This document shows, in pieces, positions 11,643 through 22,712 of a stretch of 64,000 bases of DNA. The notes below the pieces were generated by a model that saw nothing but the letters and a program-made list of their open reading frames with translations, made no database searches and had not been told where the DNA came from. How positions within the stretch are numbered: the first letter of the stretch is position 1; each line of letters opens with the position of its first letter. The stretch is from Dasyornis broadbenti (taxonomy: Eukaryota > Chordata > Aves > Passeriformes > Dasyornithidae), in the NCBI GenBank assembly GCA_013397935.1, contig VZRN01006309.1, positions 177,552 through 241,551 of the forward strand, read 5' to 3'. Both the position numbers and the translations under genes were made by a program.

Positions 11643-12127
11643 GGGAATCCCTGGATCAGGGACAATCCCTGCTCATGAGGGATTGGTGGGTGGACGGAGG
11701 AGAAGGGGAGGTTGCCCAGAGCCCGCTGCCCTCCACTGTTTCCACTATGCTGATGGCAGAGGGGACATTCCTTTGCTCAAATGTTCCATTCCTGCCTTTG
11801 ACAGTCCCTGTGCTGGGGAACCCAGCTCGCAGACAGCACCTGGGGGGTCCTAAACCATCGCCCCACAAGGAGCTCCCCAGTCCATAGCCACCAGCTGGGG
11901 GTCTCTGGACCTCTGGTGAACTCCTGGTCAATAAGTGGCTCCTCAGGGGATCCTCATCCCAGAGTCGATGAGCAGTAGAGCTCCAGATGTCGGGGAACAA
12001 ACAAAGGGGATTCCTGCTATTTGGACAGCAGATCCCCAAACCACCAACACGAACAGGGGATTCCCCAGCCCCCCAAACCCCACGATGGGCTCTGTCTCTG
12101 GCCAACACGTGTGTGTGGGGAATCCCC
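11643..12127. promoter_or_regulatory. Cluster of kappaB-like motifs upstream of SLC47A1
   Basis: Four matches to the NF-kappaB consensus GGGRNNYYCC occur in 485 bases upstream of the SLC47A1 start: GGGAATCCCT at 11643-11652, GGGGATTCCT at 12006-12015, GGGGATTCCCC at 12056-12066 and GGGGAATCCCC at 12117-12127. The last two are near-perfect palindromes. The last three are spaced about 50-60 bases apart with partly similar flanks, so they may derive from a decayed local repeat rather than selection for binding. Confidence 0.4.
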
Positions 12128-12720
12128 AGCCGCCCACATGCGGTCGGAGCACGGCCGTGGGGGTCCCACTCCCGTTCGGCGGAGGGTCCCAGCCCTGCCC
12201 GGAGCAAGCAGCTGCCTGTGCCGAGCCGCCCCGCCCACAGCCCAGTGTCGGGAGGGGCCGAGGCGGCCCGGCCGTGCCCGTAAGGCGGGCGGAGGAGGCG
12301 TGGGCGGTAGAGGCGGGCCATGGCGACAGCGCGGTGCCTGCGGAGCGCCCTGCGCCTCCTGCCCGCGGGGGCACGGCAGGAGTGCTTCGAGCTGGCCCGG
12401 CTGGCGGGGCCCGTGGTGAGACCCTGGGCGGGGTGAGACGGGGAGGGATACGGGGGACACCCAGGGGACACGGTGACCTCCCGCCGGAGGTGCGGCACTG
12501 CGTCCCCGGGACGGAGATCGCGGCGGGGCTCGGCCGCCCGTGCGCTCCGGGATGCCGAGGAGGGAGACCTCGGGCTCGGCTGGTCCCGTGCCGCCGGGCT
12601 TCCGCTGCCTCCAGCCGCCGGGCACGGCTGTCCGACCGGGGATGTGCCGCCCACGCGGGCCGGAGCCAGCGCGGTCCCTCTGCCATTCTTCACGCCTGGG
12701 CTGGCGTATTCTTTGCGCCG
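12090..12720. promoter_or_regulatory. CpG-rich promoter and exon 1 region of SLC47A1
   Basis: GC-rich, CpG-dense sequence surrounds the SLC47A1 start codon at 12320 and extends into intron 1. No TATA box is obvious, consistent with a CpG-island promoter. Overlapping long frames on both strands are a by-product of base composition. Confidence 0.6.
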
Positions 12721-15700
12721 GGAGCTCTTGCTGCTGCCCAGCGTGGTCCCCGGTTCCGTGCAGCATGGCTTTGGAAGAGGAGTGCTGGGCTCGGGGAAGG
12801 GGAATAAGCTGTTAAACTGCTCTGTGAAACCAGGCTGCAGCCCCGACTGCCACTCACCCCTTGGGTGACAAGCGAGTCACTTTGCTTAGTGCCACGTCCA
12901 TGGCCAGCCCTTCCAGCAGGCTCTGGGTGCAAAGGTACCCTGTGACTCGCTGTCCTGACATCCTCCCCGGACTAGAACTGCCGTTTGCCGTTTGTGTGGA
13001 CCCTTTGAGGGGAAGTGGACCCTTTGGTAGCTGGCAGCAACTGTGCTGAGCTCATTTTGCAGAGGCTTCCGCGAAGGGGAGCCACGCTCCACAACCCAAT
13101 TGCGTGGGAAATTTTGTGCTTTTAGTCTTCTGCTACACCTGGTAAATAAGTATCAACTGTCAAACTTCTCAGAGGCACCCTCCCTGACATCAAATGCCTC
13201 GCCTACTGTATTCAGTCAGCAAAGGAAGTTCAGACTAGTTTCAGTTTCTGTAGCTGAACACATCAAGCCCTCTCAGTTCTCTCAACCATCCTGCCAGCAG
13301 CACAGCCTGCTCCTCCACGTGCACAGACACCTCAAACCCAAACCTACAGCTGCTGTTTAATGATCATTTCATGATAAACACTGCACTGGGATGATGGTGG
13401 AGGTACAGACCCCTCCTGTGAGGATTACTCACAGCAGTAGGTCACACATGCCTGGGCCTGGCATCAGGACTGCATCTGCAGGCAGCAGTGGGAGGTCTGC
13501 AGAGGAAAATGGATTGTTCTGCTCTTCCTCTGACTCCACAGAGCTGTTTCTCCAGCAGCACTGGGCTCTTGGCTTGCCGGCTGCTGGATGGAAAGGAGCA
13601 TGAACAGCTCCTGGGCATGGTTTCCAGCTGTACCCACCCCTTAGTGGGTATAAATGTCCCTGACTCCTATCCGTCTGGTTCGAGCTGTGCCATGACTCTG
13701 TGCCCTGGACGCCTGTAGAGTGGATGTCCTCTTGCCAAGGCAAAAAGAGGTCTGGAGTGCAATCTCTGCTGCAGCATCATGACACACTGCTGGCAAGGAA
13801 CACACAGAATGGCCTTGGTGCCTCTCCAGGAGGAGATGATGTTGTGGTTTTGGAGGATAGTTTTCCACAGATGCACGCAAATGTGGAAAAGCACTGGGAT
13901 GTTTTATTTTCCCTCTCTGTGCAGCCTTCATCCTGGGAAAGAGGATTTCTGGTGAAACCCTTAAGCCTCTCTTAAATGAGGTCACCTGGCAGATTGGCTG
14001 TGTAACGCTAAAATACCACACTGCAGGTAGATGTTTGCGTTGAAAGACAAAGCCACCAAGAGCCTATGTGAGTCCTGGAGCTGCCTCCCCTGCCCAGCAG
14101 TGTTGGCAAGCAGGGATGGGCTCCCAGGACCTCAGCAGAGCCCTGGCCTCGAGGCATGGACGGAAACACGGGGAAACCTGAGTGTCCATAGTAAGGCTCC
14201 TGGTGGAGGGGTGGTGTTCCACAAGCCCTAACAGGTCTTCATCTCACCATCTCTTTTTTCTCTCATCATAGTTCTTTGCCCAGCTGCTGGTGTTCCTGAT
14301 CAGGTGGTCAGCTCCATCTTCTGTGGCCACCTGGGGAAAGCCGAGCTGGATGCTGTGACCCTGGCTGTGTCCGTATGTATTGCTCCAATTCCCCTTCGAT
14401 TTAAAACATATGAGTTATGTGTCACCAAAAAAGAAGAAATAGAAAAATCAAACCTGTAGGAATATCTGCGTGAGGACCTTTTTCTTCCTTTTGTCCTGAG
14501 CACAGGCAGGAGAGGGGAGCTGAGCAGTCAGTGCCTGTGCCAGTGCAAGGCCAGCACCAAAGAGCCTCTGGCTGGCTTTCTGAACCCACCAGTCCTGGGC
14601 ATGTAGCCAGGAGCAGCACTGTTTATTGTGGTCCTTTGGATATTTCCCCCTTGCTAGAGGGTCCTTTCCCCCACCAGACGGGAGAGGAGGCTATCTAGTT
14701 AGCAAGGTCGTGTTATTCTGAAAAAAAGAGAAGGACTGGAAAACTTCCCAAAAAATTGTAGCAGAACCGTCTCCCCACCCAGCTGGGAGGGACACGGTGC
14801 TGTGGGCCAGGTTCCCTGTCTCTTCTCCAGGTTATCAACGTCACAGGCATCTCCATCGGTTCTGGCTTAGCCTCAGCATGTGACACGCTGATGACCCAGG
14901 TCAGCAGCAGCTCTCCCTTTCCTGTGCCTAGTGGGGTTTGCAGGTGGTGTCTTGCCTCCTGTGCAGCGTGATCAGGGCACAAAGGGCAGGGGGGTGGCAG
15001 CTGCCAGACAGAGCAGGGTTCCAGACACCCTGGCTGGTGCCTGCTTCCTCCCCATGGAGCTCTGGGTCATGCCTGGGTGCCAAAGGATTTGCAATCTGCC
15101 TGAGAGTGAGTTACACCCAATCAGCCTGGCATTCGCAGCTGCAGGACATGGGAAAGGCATTTAATTGTCCTGTTGTAGCCCTGAGTGTTTGCTCAGAGTC
15201 TTTGGCTCCCTGTGATGCCCACTTTGATCCTCTCTCATGCCTCAGACATATGGCAGCAAGAACCTGAAGCAGGTGGGCACCATTTTGCAGCGGGGCATCC
15301 TCATCCTGCTGCTGTTCTGCTTCCCTTGCTGGGCCCTCTTCATCAACACTGAGAGTATCCTCCTGCTCATCCGACAGGACCCCGAGGTCTCCAGGTCAGG
15401 GGTGAGATCCAGCCCTTCTGGATCACACATTTGCCACACAGTGTTGAAATCAAGATTCTCCGGTGCTTGAATGCAATGCTGTTTGGCTTGGCTTTTGCTT
15501 TGCTGTATTGTTAACTGGGGAAACAACTCTTCTTTCCAGGTTAACTCAGCTCTACGTGATGATCTTTATTCCAGCACTTCCTGTAAGTCTCTGCTAAAGC
15601 TGTTAGAAGCTCTGTATCCCTTAGTAACACCAGGGAGAGGAGGGAGGGCCTTTGCTGTGTGGCTCACAGGGCAAGTGTAGGGTTTTACAATGTGCCCCTT

Positions 15701-18700
15701 GACCTTGTGCCTTACCATATGTGCACTGGCCAGCAGCTGCTGGACCAGCAAACAGGGGTCTCTCATCCTCCTGTGCAGAGGCTTTTGCTGTGGCCATGTA
15801 ACTGGTGGTAGACATTGGAACCAGGGCCTCCAGGCTCACTCCTAGCCCTGACATAAAGGCTGGAGCTGTTCCCACACTCACAGCTGCTGGGCTGTGACTC
15901 TTCTGAGGCAGGGAGCAGTGCCTCTGTGGAATAAGGGTCTGTAGGTTTATCCTTTGTTCCAAGCTTTCCAGGCTTTCTCATGCTGATGAGTAAGCATTGG
16001 AGATTTCCCATTTGGAGGCTGATCTATCTTCCCAGTGGGAGTGGGATGTGCTTTCTGTCACTCTTGGTTTTGGGTGCTGGCAGTGCTTCAGCTGGTGCAC
16101 AGGGATTTTGGAAGAAGGTAGTGGGGGGACTGATCTGTCATTGTTCAGTGGTCACTTGGCTGTGGAACCACAGTGTGGTGATGAACTGAATCCTGACTTT
16201 TGCAGGCAATGTTTCTGTACCAACTGCTGACAAGATATTTACTGAGTCAGGTATTGTATAATCAGCCAGCTTCTGGCCATGGACTAACGGTATTCCCAGG
16301 TACATGGATAAACTCGGGGATCTAAGTTCACCCTGTTCTGGGGAGAGCTGGGCTGAGAAATATGTGATGCACAGCTCCCCAGCCAGCCCTGGCTGAGCTC
16401 ATGGGAATCACTTTTAACTGGCTGCCTTTCCTACGTCCCAACTGTGTGTTTTATGGACTGCATGAGCCCCTGAGCTCTGCTTGTCTAACACAGCCCAGCC
16501 TCGCCTATAACATGAGCTGCCTTCTTGGCTTTCTCCTTGGGCATTGCTGAAGGTCTCCTTTGTGTTCACTGGATGGGCCTTGGGCTGCAATTTGGGGAAG
16601 CAAATTCTGAAGTTCCTCCTTGGCTTCCAGGAGATCATTATGCCTCAGGTGGTGACTGGGATTGCAGCCAACATCCTCAATGCGGCCATGAACGCCTTCC
16701 TCTTCTATGCTCTGAAGCTGGGCATGGTGTAAGTGTGAGCAGGGCTGGTGCCAGTCCTTCCCTGGGTGCTCAGGGCTGGGGAGTGCTCTGGGTGCCCAGT
16801 ACTCCCACTCTCCCCCAGCCCCTAGTCTGCAAAGCTGAGGCTGGAGGGGTTTATCCCAAATCTGCAGCAAGGTTGCTGTGGGTGCCCCCAGGTCTCTCCT
16901 GTGGCTGAGGAGGTGGGGAAGGATGTCACTTGTAACCTGCCTGTCTCTCTCCCCAGCGGCTCTGCCGGGGCTAACATGGTTTCTCAGTACACCCAGGTCA
17001 TCTTCCTCATCCTTTACATGTGGTGGAAGAAGGTCCATGTGAAGACCTGGGGAGGTACTGTTACAGCTTAATCCCTCGGAATACCAGTGTGTGGCCCTGG
17101 GAATTTGGCACTGTCACCAGCACCTAACAAAGGAATTGCTGTCTCCTCACAGTGGGAAGATACTGTAGTCATGTCCTCAAGGCCTTTACTGTAGCTCCAA
17201 ACACATTCTTGTTGAATATTCCATCTCGGGAATGTGGCATGGCACAGCAGCAATCCTAGGTGGTTGTCCTGTGAGCTGCAGGGGTGGTTGTCCTCAGAGG
17301 GTGTCCAGGAGAGGATGTGGTTCCCCTTTGGAGGAGGGCAGGGAGAACAAGTGTTCATTCTGCTTCATGTCCTTGTTGCAGGTTGGAGCAAGGAGTGCCT
17401 TGTGGACTGGGGCTCCTTCATCTGGCTGGCAGTGCCTGGCATGGTCATGATGTGCATTGAGTGGTGGACCTTTGAGATTGGGACTTTCTTGGCTGGTGAG
17501 TCCAAATCCTCTTTTCTCCTTGGTTCTTGGTGGCTGCTGCTTGAGCATGTCCCCAGAGCCCCCCTTCCAGCAGCCTCCTCACCTACAGGGTTGAGTCTGC
17601 AGGGCACTGCAGGTGTTCCCATCTATTCCATGGGAATAGATGTCTCTTTTTCAGCCAATGAAGGAGGTGGCAAATCTTTTCCAGGGCTGACCAGTGTGGT
17701 GGAGCTGGGTGCACAATCTGTCATCTATGAGCTTGCTGGTGTTGCGTACATGGTAAGGGCTGGGGGTGTGAAACCCCAAACAGCCTGAAAGGAACCCCAG
17801 AACAGTGGCCCTGTGGATCAGGGCTGAGGTAGGAACCAGCGGTTGGTACCAGGCAGTGAGTGGATGCTTCTCAAGCCTGCCATGCAGCTGTACATCCAGG
17901 GTGTGCTGCAGATGGAAAATCCCTTCACTGCAGCAATGCCAGTTTGTCCCAAATTCCCCACTGGGGAGGAAGAAAATCACTGCAGGCTCTGCTGCCACTG
18001 CAGGCTCTGCTGTCACTCACCTTCTCTTGTCTCCTGCTTCTCAGGTGCCTCTGGGCATCAGCGTGGCTGCAAGTGTCAGAGTAGGCAATGCCTTGGGAGC
18101 AGGGGATGTGGTGCAAGCCAAGACCTCCTGCACCATTGCACTGCTGTGCACAGGTCAGTCCAGTCTTGCAGAGTGGAATAAAGGGCAATTATCAGCAGAT
18201 GGTTCCGTTTCCCTCTGACAGGGCTGGGGACCCCCCATAGGAACCCAAACCCACTTGTTTGGACCCTTTGGGCAAGGCAAGATCCTGACTCATCTTCTCT
18301 GTCACGAGCCTGGTGCAAAGGCTTTGATAATTAAAAATGCAGTTTAGTGTTCTGTCCTCACACTCCAGAGGGTAGTGGGAGTATCTGGGGACAGTGTGAA
18401 GAAAACAGGCTTGCCCTCTGCTGCAGTATCCCTTAAGGTTAGCAAAGTCCAGTCCCCAACACATGAAGCCCTTGAGGTCTGAGCCTGGGTCAGGAACAGG
18501 GTGTGCTGCCCCCCGAAGCAATTTGACTATTTCTTTTTATTTCAGGTGTTTTTTCTGTGGTGGTTGCAACATTGCTGGGAAGCCTAAGGAATGTGGTGGG
18601 ATACATCTTCACCAATGACATGTGAGTTAACAGCTTTATTTTGAGTATTATTGCTTTCTTGGAGGGTGTTATTTATACCCCAGAAGCTGCTGACAGATAA

Positions 18701-20887
18701 GAGTTCATAAACCCCTATCTGGCAAAAGTTCCTCAAAGGTTCCTCCACATTTCCTGCTGTCCCTGGGCAGCTGGGATCACGGAACTGGGATCAGCCTTTG
18801 TGGTTGATTGAGGAAGATTACGTGAGAACCAGGGGCCAGGTGGTGCTGCTTCCTCTAATCAGTCCATACATCTTCCCAACAGGGAGATTGTCAGCTTAGT
18901 GTCCAAAGTGATGCTCATCTTTGGTCCATTCCACTTGATGGATGCAACAGCAGTGAGTATTCCAGCATGTGGAGTGATTCCTCTCTGCAGCCTGGGATGC
19001 CAGTGAGGGTGCAAAGCTGCCTGTAGCTTGCTCTTGACCTGTTAAAATGTTCCAGAGAAGCAAACTGAGAAACTGTCAAAGCAGCTGCTTGTGTTACCTG
19101 TAGCATCTCAGTGTCCTCTGTGCTTGTAGCTGTCCCTTGGCATTACTGCAAATACCCAGTTTTTCCTCCTCTTTTACCCTGGCCAAGGCTCCAGCTTTTA
19201 ACTTGTTTCTCAAAGCAACACAAGTGACCAGCTGGCTTCTCAGAGATATTAGGTTCTCCCAGTACCCTCGGGTACCCAACAGATAGTAATTATGGCCCAT
19301 TTCCTCCTGTCATATCCCAGAGGGAGGGTCCTGTACAATGTGGGGATGCTCTTTGGAATCCACTTGGTGCCTGGGTCGGCAGCTGGAGTGAGAGGAACCC
19401 CACACCACGTGCTCCAGAATGTGGCTTTGGTCCCTCTTGGCTTGGTGGGACAGTGCTGTGGGTTTCCCTGTCCCCGGGGCTGTGCCATGCCCCGGAGTCA
19501 CCTGGTAGTGAACCCTCTGCCCACTCTCCTCAGGCGACATGTGGTGGGGTGCTGCGGGGCACGGGCAGGCAGAAGCTGGGTGCCATCGCCAACGCCATCA
19601 GCTATTACACCATCGGCTTCCCCATCGGCATCTCCCTGATGTTTGCAGCCAAGATGGGGGTGTTAGGTATGTGTGTCCTCCTCCTGCATGAAGGCTCAGC
19701 CCTGAAACTCATGCCTGGATCTTCCTTTGGATCAATGGGGTTGGATTGCACTCTGCTGTGCTTGGGGCAGGTGCTGAGTGTATCCCAGTAAATCCAGGCT
19801 TACTCCCAGCTCCCAAAGGAGCTGTTTCCTTGAAAGTTCTTGGGCTGAAGTCCTTGGGCATTCTGGCAGTGACTGGCAAAGGTGGGTTTTCCTCAAGCCC
19901 TCCCTGAAGCGACTTCCCCTTGCTGCAGGTCTGTGGATTGGGATGATCATTTGCATCTCCATGCAAGCCCTTTCCTTCTTGGCTTTTGTCATCTGCATGG
20001 ATTGGAGGAAAGCTGCTGAGGAGGTGAGAATTGTGCTTTTCTCTGGTAATTCGAGGCTGAAGTGAACTGGGACCTGTCCTTCTGTAGCACTGGAGCAATT
20101 TGGTGGTGAGAATGCTTGTCTTGGGAGAGTGGAGGGTTTTCAGGGCTGGGCAGAACACCCTTCCCCTGAGAAGAGCAACTCTTCCCTGTGTTTTTAGGCT
20201 CAAGTCCGAGCTGGAGTGAAAGAACCAGTGGAGGATGTGAACTCCAATGGCACAGCTTCTAACAAAACATCTGCTGTGGGTATGTAACCAGGCCTGACAC
20301 CAGGCAGGGAGCCCAAATTCTCCACCCAACCCATTCCTTTCTGTCCCAATTGTGGCAGCCATGTCTGTCCAGCAGGCTCAAATGGCTGCAAAGAGCACAG
20401 GTCCTGGCCCTGGGCCAGCGGTGCTTCTCTTGCACTTCATAACAGGGTACAAGATATGTTGGCTGCTCCAGGGAAGAGCCTGGACTGCCACCCCGTACTT
20501 ACCTTACTTTGGGACAGCTGCAGCTGTTTGTCCCAGTGTCCCCAAGCCTTGGGAAAGGACTCTTAGGACTGTCCCTGGTGCTTGTGCAGCATCAGCCTGG
20601 AAGCTCCTGGCTGGGGAGCTCAGCTTCCCTGCAGCATTCACCTCTGTCCCACAGGTTACACCTCCCTTGGCACAGACCTGGGGGACACCGTGGTCCTGCC
20701 TGAGAGCATCATGATGGGCGAGAGGCAACCTGACCACGAGCTCTCCATCCAGGAGGAGCCTGTTGTCCCTGTTCTTCCCCCTGTGGAGTGGAGAGCTGTG
20801 ATCATCCGCCGTGTGCTGGCTGCTGCCACTGCCATCGCTGTCCTGCTGGTGGGAGGCCTGGTCCGGCTCCTCACAGGCAATGGTTAA
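12320..20887 (+). CDS. SLC47A1: Multidrug and toxin extrusion protein 1 (MATE1), 17 exons, with a one-base deficit in exon 2
   Basis: Proton-coupled organic cation exporter of the plasma membrane (MATE/SLC47 family). Coding exons: 12320-12415, 14272-14372, 14831-14899, 15246-15394, 15540-15582, 16206-16250, 16631-16728, 16957-17054, 17382-17495, 17685-17752, 18045-18153, 18546-18621, 18883-18952, 19534-19666, 19929-20023, 20198-20279, 20655-20887. All have AG/GT borders. Signature blocks: SSIFCGHLGKAELDAVTLAV, QTYGSKNLKQVG, FCFPCWALF, QVVTGIAANILNA, MCIEWWTFE (two family acidic residues), VVELGAQSVIYE, RVGNALGAGD and GGVLRGTG. The C-terminus has one hydrophobic helix. ELDAVTLA and VTGIAANILNA favour SLC47A1 over SLC47A2. 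The start has a strong context (GGGCCATGG). Exon 2 is 101 bases against 102 in the neighbouring paralogue, so the frame breaks near 14301-14305; with that base present the protein would be 559 residues. It may be a sequence error, an allele or a rescued splice form. Confidence 0.9.
12416..14271 (+). other. SLC47A1: SLC47A1 intron 1 (1.86 kb)
   Basis: Bounded by a GTGAG donor at 12416 and an ATAG acceptor at 14271. The first few hundred bases are CpG-rich and could hold regulatory sequence; the rest is unremarkable. Confidence 0.7.
17978..18013. repeat. 18-base tandem duplication in SLC47A1 intron 10
   Basis: Two adjacent copies of CACTGCAGGCTCTGCTG plus one variable base lie shortly upstream of the exon 11 acceptor. 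The unit contains CAG, so it adds extra acceptor-like sites near the true one at 18044. Confidence 0.7.
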
Positions 20888-21490
20888 AACCAGTGACACT
20901 GGGGAACTGTGCACAGAGCAGGAGGGCACGTGGCAATGTCCCAGGAGAATGGTGTGGGGAAGGAATTGCTCCTCAGTGCCATACAATAACTCCCTTTGCA
21001 TGGTTTCTGGTTAACTCACGATATTTTATCCCACACAGAGTTCTTAAAGGGGGTGAGGATGTTGCACCTAGGGAAAAAAGTGCCCGAGAGCTGGTTTCTC
21101 TCCTGCACTGCACTGGGATGTCACCTGTGACAGGTGGGAATGTATCCTGGGGTGGACCCAGGAAGGAGACAGGGTGCTGCTGTCCTGTGCTCTGGGGACA
21201 TTGGTCCATGTTGTTTGCTTACGGCAGAGGCTCCTGCTGCCCACAGCACACTTCCTCACACATCAGCCTGTACCAGCATCTTGGCATGGCAAACCCCACT
21301 TGCAGCCACTGTGGCAGCACAGAACAAAGTGGATTTTGCTGGAAGATAGACTCTGCTGCTGGGCTGTTGGGTGCTGGCTGCTAGCCTTGATCCCGCTGTC
21401 CCTCTCCAGGGCGGGCACAGGGCCTAAAGCAACTCTTCTTTGCACTTTCATAAGGTGGGATTTTTATACAATAAAGTTTTCTGAGTAAAT
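20888..21490 (+). other. SLC47A1: SLC47A1 3' UTR with polyadenylation signal
   Basis: The TAA stop at 20885-20887 is followed by about 600 bases without further coding signature, ending with AATAAA at 21470-21475 and a T/G-rich tail just after it. This gives a plausible cleavage site near 21490. Confidence 0.75.
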
Positions 21491-22712
21491 ATTAGGCTGT
21501 TTAATGTGGTGTGAGTGTGACCCCAGTCATTGGCAGGACTATGCTGTTAAGAGGAAAGATGTGGGTCTGGTCCTGGTTCTGAGGTTTGGGACTGGCTCCA
21601 GACACAGTGTTACCAGTGTTCCCCTTGTGTACAAAAGCAAGATTTGTGCCCCTCAATTGCTTTCTGTGCAGTTGTTGAGCACCGTGGAAGAGGGAGACTG
21701 TGTTGCACAACCCTAGAGAGCCATCAGAGAACTGCCCTATGTCATAATGCAAACACCCCAGCACTGAGTCCCTCGGGGCCTGGCCCAGGCTCCTACCTGC
21801 AGCTGAGTGACTGTGACATGTCACAGGCTGGGCCGTTGGAGGGCAATACCTCATACAACAGAGCAGTGGCACCTCCCTGTCACCCCACAACTCTCCTGGT
21901 GCTGGTGGGCTGTGGGCTGGGAATGAAAACGTGATACAAACAAGCTTGAAATTGCCATCATCCCCAACACCAGTGAGAGGACGTGGTAGACTCTGCCCTG
22001 TTCAAAATCCCGGTAGGTTTGGGATGGGAGTGTGGGGAGAGGAGGAAGGTGCCTCGCCCTGCCCCGTGATTTATCCCAGCCCACTGCCCATCCCGTGCAG
22101 GTGGGGTCTGCACTGGGCAGTATCTCCCCTCGCCTGCCTCCCCGTCTGGCCAAAGACTCTGTATTCGGCCTGGGGGAGGGATGCCAGTGAAACCCGATAC
22201 GGCGGGGCTGTGCCNAAGGGGGCCGGCTTGTCTTGGCCACTGTGATGGGAGTGAATGAGCCATTGCCCCGCCACTGCCGACAGCAGCTCACCGGGGCCGC
22301 ACACAGATCCAACAATCCTCCACCGCTGCCGCAAGAGGAGGACGACCCTCCAGCCCACTGGCCGGTGGAGCTGTGGTGAAGCAGGAGAGGTAGGAGGGGT
22401 TCACAGAGTGGATTTAGGATGGCTCAGCCCCTGCGCTGGCTCAGGACAGGCAGCGAGTGCTTTGTACGGTGCGTCCGGGCTCCTCTGCCCTGTCCACTAC
22501 ACTGCCGGGACCCTCACTGGGCTCCCCGACTCCGTGCCCTGCCCTGACCCACTGCCCACACTTCCCATCGCCAGCCCAGCCGCGGGGAACATGTGGCTGG
22601 AACACCCGGCCCCGGCTGAAGTTCACCCCAGCGTGGTTACACATTGCTCACCCCGGCGGGGTTTAACAGAGCGCGGAGGAAGGGGACTGTTCCACTCTTC
22701 TGGCAGGGCAGC
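21491..22712. promoter_or_regulatory. Intergenic and promoter region of the SLC47A2-like gene
   Basis: About 1.2 kb separates the SLC47A1 polyadenylation signal from the next start codon. The right part (22000-22700) is moderately GC-rich, with some CpG and one ambiguous base at 22215, and presumably holds the second MATE promoter and 5' UTR. No TATA box or separate gene is evident. Confidence 0.5.
22215..22215. other. Single ambiguous base (N)
   Basis: One N in the GC-rich upstream region of the SLC47A2-like gene; no effect on coding sequence. Confidence 0.95.

Noticed and set aside
11656..12807. Several overlapping 240-345 codon frames on both strands around the SLC47A1 promoter
   Set aside because: Mutually overlapping, Pro/Arg/Gly-rich translations typical of a CpG island. 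The real coding piece is the 32-codon SLC47A1 exon 1.
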